This document shows, in pieces, positions 59,631 to 64,000 of a DNA stretch of 64,000 nt. This DNA comes from Xanthomonas arboricola pv. guizotiae. Lineage in GTDB: Bacteria; Pseudomonadota; Gammaproteobacteria; Xanthomonadales; Xanthomonadaceae. The translations under genes were made by a program, and so were the position numbers. The DNA lies in NCBI RefSeq assembly GCF_002940205.1, contig NZ_MDSK01000002.1, positions 124,001 to 188,000 on the forward strand. The letters run 5' to 3'. The notes beneath the pieces were generated by a model. The model was not told the DNA's origin and searched no databases. It was given only the letters and a program-made list of their open reading frames with translations. How positions within the stretch are numbered: position 1 is the first letter of the stretch; each line of letters starts with the position of its first letter.

Positions 59631-60056
59631 TTAGAGCGCGGCGTCCTTCAACTTCTTCAGCAGGCGAGCCTTGACCTTGAAGCTGGCCGGCTTTGCTGCA
59701 AAGGTCTGCTCTTCCTTGGTGAACGGGTTGATGCCCTTGCGCTTCGGCTTGGCCGGCACATGGACGCTGGTCAGCTTCAGCATGCCCGGCAGGGTGAACG
59801 AGCCGGCGCCCTTCTTGCTCAGCGACGAATGAGCGGCCGATTCCAGCGTAGCCAGAACAGCGCGGACGTCCTTCGGAGCCAGTTGGGTGGTTTCGGCAAT
59901 GTGCGCGACCAGGCCGGTCTTGCTCAGCGCTTCCTTGATCGGCTTCGGCGCAGCGGACTTGGCAGCAGCGGCCTTGGCCGGCTTTGCGGTCTTGGTCGCG
60001 GCGACCTTTTTCACTGCCTTCTTGGGGGCAGCCTTCTTAGCGGCGGTTTTTGCCAT
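59631..60056 (-). CDS. HU-family DNA-binding protein with a Lys/Ala-rich N-terminal tail
   Basis: A 141-residue histone-like protein. Residues 1-42 are a Lys/Ala/Pro tail (AKTAAKKAAPKKAVKKVAAT...) like eukaryotic linker-histone tails or PhaF/AlgP proteins. From about 43 a HU/IHF fold follows (KTGLVAHIAETTQLAPKDVRAVLATLES..., GSFTLPGMLKL, KPASFKVKARLLKKLKDAAL). It probably compacts DNA. It stands alone with its own terminator. Confidence 0.88.
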   Translation of the reverse strand: MAKTAAKKAAPKKAVKKVAATKTAKPAKAAAAKSAAPKPIKEALSKTGLVAHIAETTQLAPKDVRAVLATLESAAHSSLSKKGAGSFTLPGMLKLTSVHVPAKPKRKGINPFTKEEQTFAAKPASFKVKARLLKKLKDAAL

Positions 60057-60656
60057 GAGTTATGTGTTCCGTGATCGTTGGTGGTGTTGGGTCTGCCGAC
60101 CCAGTCGGCAACGCGAAATGTAGGGCAACTGCTGCGCGCCGCCAATAGGGAAACGATGAAACAACCGAAAAAAAGCGTCTTTTGACCGGGATTCGTTCAC
60201 TGGCGGCAGAAAACCTCCGCGAAAGCGCTGTCGACACGGCTGCGATGCGCAGGGCGATACGGTGTCTGACGCAGAGCAGCAGATCGTTTGCGCGAAGCCC
60301 GGTGTGCGTTTTGCAGCATGCTCGGCGCTGCGCATTGGCCACGGCGTGCAGCTGGCGGTGGCGTTCGCTGCCGCGATCAAGTGTCGCTGCATGGCTGCGC
60401 CTTGCAGGAGATGTCTGGTGTCGCCAGCTGTTGGTGCGCGTTTCGAAGGCCTTGTTCGATGCGTCGATCCACTGCGTTTGCGTCGCTGCTGCCGTGGGCG
60501 ACGGCAGCGTGCGCCGGATCTTCTGCACCTGGCAGGTGCCAACGCGCTGCGTGTCGTTACGGTTCCATCGTGCAATTGCCGTGGTACTCCCGCGCGCGGC
60601 ACGGCCGGCCGTTGCGGAACATGTCGACTTCTGGAGGAGGTCCGGCGGTAGGCTGG
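60057..60656. other. Intergenic region between proC and the HU-like gene
   Basis: About 600 bases without a supported gene. The open frames that cross it have no recognisable sequence. A small dyad, TGCCGAC-CCA-GTCGGCA, lies at 60094-60110, about 40 bases upstream of the HU-like gene, and may be part of its promoter or leader. Nothing else stands out. Confidence 0.45.
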
Positions 60657-61505
60657 CTAATCATTGGCCGCCGACAGGCTGCGGCCGCGCTCGGTCGCTG
60701 CGGCAATCGCCTTGGCGGTGAGCGCTTCGAACTGGCCGGCCTGAAGGGTCTCGATTGCCGCCTGTGTGGTGCCGTTGGGCGAGGTCACCCGGCGGCGGAG
60801 CAACTCGGGCGCTTCGCCCGATTCGGTCAACATGCGCGAGGCGCCGAGCAGGGTCTGCAGCACCAGCGTGCGTGCGGTGTCGGCGGGCAGTCCTTGCGCA
60901 CGCGCGGCGGCTTCCATCGCTTCGGCCAGCAGAAACACATAGGCCGGCCCGCTGCCGGAGACCGCGGTCACCGCATCCATCTGCGCCTCGTCGTCGATCC
61001 AGACGGTAACGCCGGCGCTCTCCAGCAGGCCGGTCGCCTGCGCGCGTTGCGCGTCGGAGACGCGTGGATTGGCATACAGCCCGGTGACGCCGGCACCGAG
61101 CAGCGCGGGCGTATTGGGCATTGCGCGCACCACCGCAAGCTCGCCGCCGGACCAGCGCTCCAGCTGCGGAGCGGTGATGCCGGCGGCGATGGACAGCAGC
61201 AGCGGCTGCTGCGCCTGCGCAAGATCGGCCAGCTGCGCGCATACCGCTGGCAGCACCTGCGGCTTGACCGCCAACACCCAGATGGCTGCGCCTTCCACGG
61301 CGCTGCGCGCCTGCTCCACGACCTGCACGCCGAAGTCGCGCGACAGTGCATCGCGCAGTTCGGCCACCGGCTCGGCGACGCGGATGCCGCCCGCGGGTAC
61401 GCCTTGCCGGATCAGCCCGGCAATCAGGCTGCGCGCCATGTTGCCACCGCCCACGAATGCGATGAGCGGAGCTGCAGAAGGCGCGGGCGAGGAGGGCAGA
61501 GTCAT
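60657..61505 (-). CDS. proC: Pyrroline-5-carboxylate reductase
   Basis: A 282-residue enzyme, last step of proline synthesis. It has the dinucleotide-binding start IAFVGGGNMARSLIAGLI, the block RAMPNTPALLGAGVTGL, and the C-terminal signature AVSGSGPAYVFLLAEAM...VTSPNGTTQAAIETL. It follows the YggS-family gene by about 60 bases, the usual order. Confidence 0.95.
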   Translation of the reverse strand: MTLPSSPAPSAAPLIAFVGGGNMARSLIAGLIRQGVPAGGIRVAEPVAELRDALSRDFGVQVVEQARSAVEGAAIWVLAVKPQVLPAVCAQLADLAQAQQPLLLSIAAGITAPQLERWSGGELAVVRAMPNTPALLGAGVTGLYANPRVSDAQRAQATGLLESAGVTVWIDDEAQMDAVTAVSGSGPAYVFLLAEAMEAAARAQGLPADTARTLVLQTLLGASRMLTESGEAPELLRRRVTSPNGTTQAAIETLQAGQFEALTAKAIAAATERGRSLSAAND

Positions 61506-61566
61506 TGCGACACCTTAAGTAAGAGAAAACGGCGATGTGCTACGCGAGGCCGATCGGAACGGACGG

Positions 61567-62259
61567 TCAGGACGTTGCGGTAGCCGACGAGCCGCGTTCG
61601 CCGAACAACGCAGTCCCGACCCGCACCATGGTCGCGCCGGCCGCGATCGCTTCGGCAAAATCCGAGCTCATGCCCATCGACAAGGTATCCACCTGCGGGT
61701 AGCGGCGCTTGAGCTCTTCGAACAGTGCCTGCATGCGGGTAAACGCCGCCATGCGGCGCGCCTGCTCGGGAAACGGCGCGGGAATCGCCATCAGGCCGCG
61801 CAAGTGCAGCCGCGGCTGCAGCGCGATGGCCGCGGCCAGGCCGTCGACCGCCTCCGGCGCACAACCATGCTTGCTGTCCTCGTCGTCGATGTTGACCTGG
61901 ATCAGTACATTCAACGGGGCGCGATCGGCCGGCCGGTGATTGGCCAGCGGTGCGATCAGCTTGGCGCGGTCCACGGTCTGCACCCAGTCGAACCACTGGC
62001 TGGCCAGTTCGGCCTTGTTGGATTGCAGGTGGCCGATCAGGTGCCACTCCAATCCCAGCGTCTGCAGTTGGGCAATCTTGGTGTGCGCTTCCTGCACGTA
62101 GTTTTCGCCGAATGCGCGCTGGCCCTGCGCCGCCAGCGCGGCAACCGCGTCCGCCGGCCGGGTCTTGGACACTGCCAGCAGGCGCACATCGGCGCGCGCG
62201 TGCCGATGTGCGGCTTCGTGGATGGCATCGAGAATCTGCTGCAGCGACGAAGCCGGCAC
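61567..62259 (-). CDS. YggS/PLPBP-family pyridoxal phosphate homeostasis protein
   Basis: A 230-residue PLP-binding protein. The PLP Lys is K32 in LLAVSKTRPADAV. Conserved blocks are FGENYVQEAHTKI, EWHLIGHLQSNKA and LSMGMSSDFAEAIAAGATMVRVGTALFG. It helps balance PLP and amino acid pools. The GTG at 62259 (VPASSLQQILDAI) gives normal length; the ribosome site is weak, so the start is not certain. proC follows. Confidence 0.9.
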   Translation of the reverse strand: MPASSLQQILDAIHEAAHRHARADVRLLAVSKTRPADAVAALAAQGQRAFGENYVQEAHTKIAQLQTLGLEWHLIGHLQSNKAELASQWFDWVQTVDRAKLIAPLANHRPADRAPLNVLIQVNIDDEDSKHGCAPEAVDGLAAAIALQPRLHLRGLMAIPAPFPEQARRMAAFTRMQALFEELKRRYPQVDTLSMGMSSDFAEAIAAGATMVRVGTALFGERGSSATATS

Positions 62260-62586
62260 GTGGCAATCCAGGCGGGAAAGGAACGCTATAGTGCCGCCCC
62301 GGGCTGCGTCCTTCCAGCCGGCGCGCCGAATCGGGCCGGCCAACACCTCCGCCGCCATGGCGCCCGCCCGCGCCGCCCGCACCGGGCCTGCGCTCAGGCG
62401 AGGCGATCGGTGCAGCGCTGGCCCAGGCAAGGACCGTGCCCGCACCACGGCTCCAAACCAACCCCTTCAGGCGCGCCCGACGGTGCCGGCCTGAACCGGC
62501 CGCGTGCCGCTTCCCGCCGGCAGCCAGAACGCTATACTGCCGTTCGGGGAGTACCTTCCAATCGCAGCCTAGGGGAAAAGCAGCGC
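62260..62586. other. Divergent promoter region between the YggS-family gene and pilT
   Basis: About 330 bases with no supported gene. GAACGCTATAGTGCCG at 62281-62296 and GAACGCTATACTGCCG at 62527-62542 differ at one base, and each lies close to a gene start. TATACT in the second could be a -10 box for pilT. No clear -35 boxes. Confidence 0.5.
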
Positions 62587-63624
62587 ATGGATATCGCTGA
62601 ACTATTGGCGTTTTCCGTCAAGAACAAGGCATCGGACCTGCATCTGTCGGCCGGCTTGCCGCCGATGATCCGTGTCGATGGCGATGTCCGTCGCATCAAT
62701 ATTCCGGCCCTGGACCACAAGCAGGTGCACGCGCTGGTCTACGACATCATGTCGGACAAGCAGCGGCGCGATTACGAGGAATTCCTCGAGGTCGACTTCT
62801 CGTTCGAGATTCCGTCGCTGGCGCGCTTCCGCGTCAACGCGTTCAACCAGAACCGCGGCGCCGGTGCGGTGTTCCGTACCATTCCTTCCGAAGTGCTGAC
62901 GCTGGAAGACCTGGGCTGCCCGCCGATCTTTCGCCAGTTGATCGACCAGCCGCAGGGTTTGATCCTGGTGACCGGCCCGACCGGTTCGGGCAAGTCGACC
63001 ACGCTCGCCGGCATGATCGACTACATCAACAAGAACGAATACGGCCACATCCTCACGGTCGAGGATCCGATCGAATTCGTGCACACCTCGCAGAAGTGCC
63101 TGATCAATCAGCGCGAAGTGCACCGCGACACGCATGGCTTCAACGAAGCGCTGCGCTCGGCGTTGCGCGAAGACCCGGACATCATCCTGGTCGGCGAATT
63201 GCGCGATCTGGAAACCATTCGCCTGGCGTTGACCGCCGCCGAAACCGGCCACCTGGTGTTCGGCACCCTGCACACCAGCTCGGCGGCCAAGACCATCGAC
63301 CGCATCATCGACGTGTTCCCGGCCGGCGAAAAGCCGATGGTGCGCTCGATGCTGTCCGAATCGCTGCGCGCGGTGATTTCGCAGGCGCTGCTGAAGAAGG
63401 TCGGCGGCGGACGCACCGCCGCCTGGGAAATCATGGTCGGCACCCCGGCCATCCGCAACCTGATCCGCGAGGACAAGGTGGCGCAGATGTATTCCTCGAT
63501 CCAGACCGGCCAGCAATACGGCATGCAGACGCTCGATCAGCACCTGCAGGACCTGGTCAAACGCAGCCTGATCACGCGCAACCAGGCGCGCGAGTACGCC
63601 AAGGACAAGCGGATATTCGAGTGA
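62587..63624 (+). CDS. pilT: Type IV pilus retraction ATPase PilT
   Basis: A 345-residue hexameric ATPase that depolymerises type IV pili for twitching motility. It has Walker A GPTGSGKST near 130, Asp-box and Walker B segments (EDPIEFVHTSQ, DPDIILVGELRDLETI), a His box (TGHLVFGTLHTSSA), and the retraction motif AIRNLIREDKVAQM. Full length and all motifs intact. Confidence 0.97.
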   Translation: MDIAELLAFSVKNKASDLHLSAGLPPMIRVDGDVRRINIPALDHKQVHALVYDIMSDKQRRDYEEFLEVDFSFEIPSLARFRVNAFNQNRGAGAVFRTIPSEVLTLEDLGCPPIFRQLIDQPQGLILVTGPTGSGKSTTLAGMIDYINKNEYGHILTVEDPIEFVHTSQKCLINQREVHRDTHGFNEALRSALREDPDIILVGELRDLETIRLALTAAETGHLVFGTLHTSSAAKTIDRIIDVFPAGEKPMVRSMLSESLRAVISQALLKKVGGGRTAAWEIMVGTPAIRNLIREDKVAQMYSSIQTGQQYGMQTLDQHLQDLVKRSLITRNQAREYAKDKRIFE

Positions 63625-63625
63625 T

Positions 63626-63735
63626 TCGGGAATAGGGAATCGGGAAAGGGGAATCGCGAAAGCACGCACCCCTGACCGGTCCCGGCTCCCGGCTTTTTCC
63701 AATTCCCGATTCTCGATTCCCCATTTCCGGCTCCG
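63626..63735. repeat. Heptamer-type repeat element between pilT and pilU
   Basis: GGGAATAGGGAATCGGGAAA at 63630-63649 is mirrored by ATTCCCGATTCTCGATTCCC at 63702-63721. This makes a stem-loop with a C/G-rich centre in the gap inside the pilT-pilU pair. Same family as 15541, 50281 and 53741. Confidence 0.8.
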
Positions 63736-63747
63736 AAGGAGCACGCC

Positions 63748-64000
63748 ATGAGCACCATCGACTTCACCTCCTTCCTCAAGCTGATGGCGCACCAGAAGGC
63801 GTCGGATCTGTTCATCACCTCGGGGATGCCGCCGGCGATCAAGGTGCACGGCAAGATCAGTCCGATCACCCAGACCCCGCTGACCGCGCAACAGAGCCGC
63901 GATCTGGTGTTGAATGTGATGACGCCGTCGCAGCGCGAAGAATTCGAAAAGACCCACGAGTGCAATTTCGCCATCGGCGTGTCCGGGGTCGGGCGCTTTC
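63748..64000 (+). CDS. pilU: Type IV pilus ATPase PilU (5' part, cut by window end)
   Basis: The first 84 codons of a PilT paralogue: MSTIDFTSFLKLMAHQKASDLFITSGMPPAIKVHGKISPI, then LTAQQSRDLVLNVMTPSQREEFE. This is the N-terminal domain of PilU, which assists PilT in pilus retraction. AAGGAG precedes the ATG. The ATPase core lies beyond the window. Confidence 0.93.
   Translation, partial: MSTIDFTSFLKLMAHQKASDLFITSGMPPAIKVHGKISPITQTPLTAQQSRDLVLNVMTPSQREEFEKTHECNFAIGVSGVGRF

Noticed and set aside
60060..60650. Possible gene between proC and the HU-like gene
   Set aside because: Overlapping frames on both strands, none with a start context or family features.

Overview
The window is a GC-rich, densely packed chromosomal segment of a gammaproteobacterium. 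I read it as Xanthomonas, without assigning a species. Three things support this: a plant-signal LuxR solo next to a proline iminopeptidase gene with a lux-type box between them, a secreted family-1 pectate lyase, and a characteristic set of gene orders (lpt/rpoN/pts, purN-purM-hda, suf with a Rieske gene, pilT-pilU).

Layout. 1-7.3 kb: LuxR solo and pip, pectate lyase, an amino-acid permease and an M19 dipeptidase, all fitting use of plant polymers and peptides. 7.7-11 kb: cyanide-insensitive bd-type oxidase (cioAB) converging on a lipoprotein esterase. 11-19.7 kb (minus strand): mgtE, ptsI, ptsH, a mannose-type EIIA, rapZ, hprK, ptsN, hpf and rpoN. This is a regulatory PTS with no sugar-transport EIIB or EIIC in view. 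19.75-20.73 kb: an AT-richer, opposite-strand cassette of two unknown exported proteins, wedged between rpoN and lptB. 20.7-24.2 kb: lptB-lptA-lptC-kdsC-kdsD (LPS export and Kdo synthesis). 24.2-26.2 kb: a BolA-family gene, murA and a coupled EF-hand membrane protein.

26.3-37.9 kb: a composite palindromic repeat, two DUF3108 paralogues, purN, purM, DUF2066, an AI-2E-type permease, hda, murU-amgK (MurNAc recycling), an M20 peptidase and a ComEA-like protein. 38.3-39.9 kb: a HutD-family gene with a low-complexity insert, and a broken EF-hand gene. 40.1-49.1 kb: one long minus-strand iron-acquisition unit. It runs TonB-dependent receptor, PiuC-type dioxygenase, Sel1 protein, PepSY membrane protein, DUF2271, DUF4198, ApbE flavinyltransferase, flavodoxin/FNR-type reductase, with a Fur-like dyad upstream. 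This is the most interesting multi-gene system in the window, because it looks like an extracytoplasmic flavin-based electron route to iron.

49.4-55.8 kb: the suf operon (sufR, sufB, sufC, sufD, sufS, GNAT, Rieske). 55.9-61.5 kb: a SET-domain methyltransferase, a DJ-1/PfpI protein, small exported proteins, an M23 peptidase, an HU-like protein with a Lys/Ala tail, and proC. 61.5-64 kb: a YggS-type PLP protein, pilT, and the start of pilU, which is cut by the window end.

Non-coding structure is rich. A GGGAATC heptamer family occurs at four loci, including a 13-copy perfect array and insertions inside the suf and pil operons. There are two unrelated long palindromic elements and several strong hairpin terminators. 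No tRNA, rRNA, CRISPR array or insertion sequence was seen.
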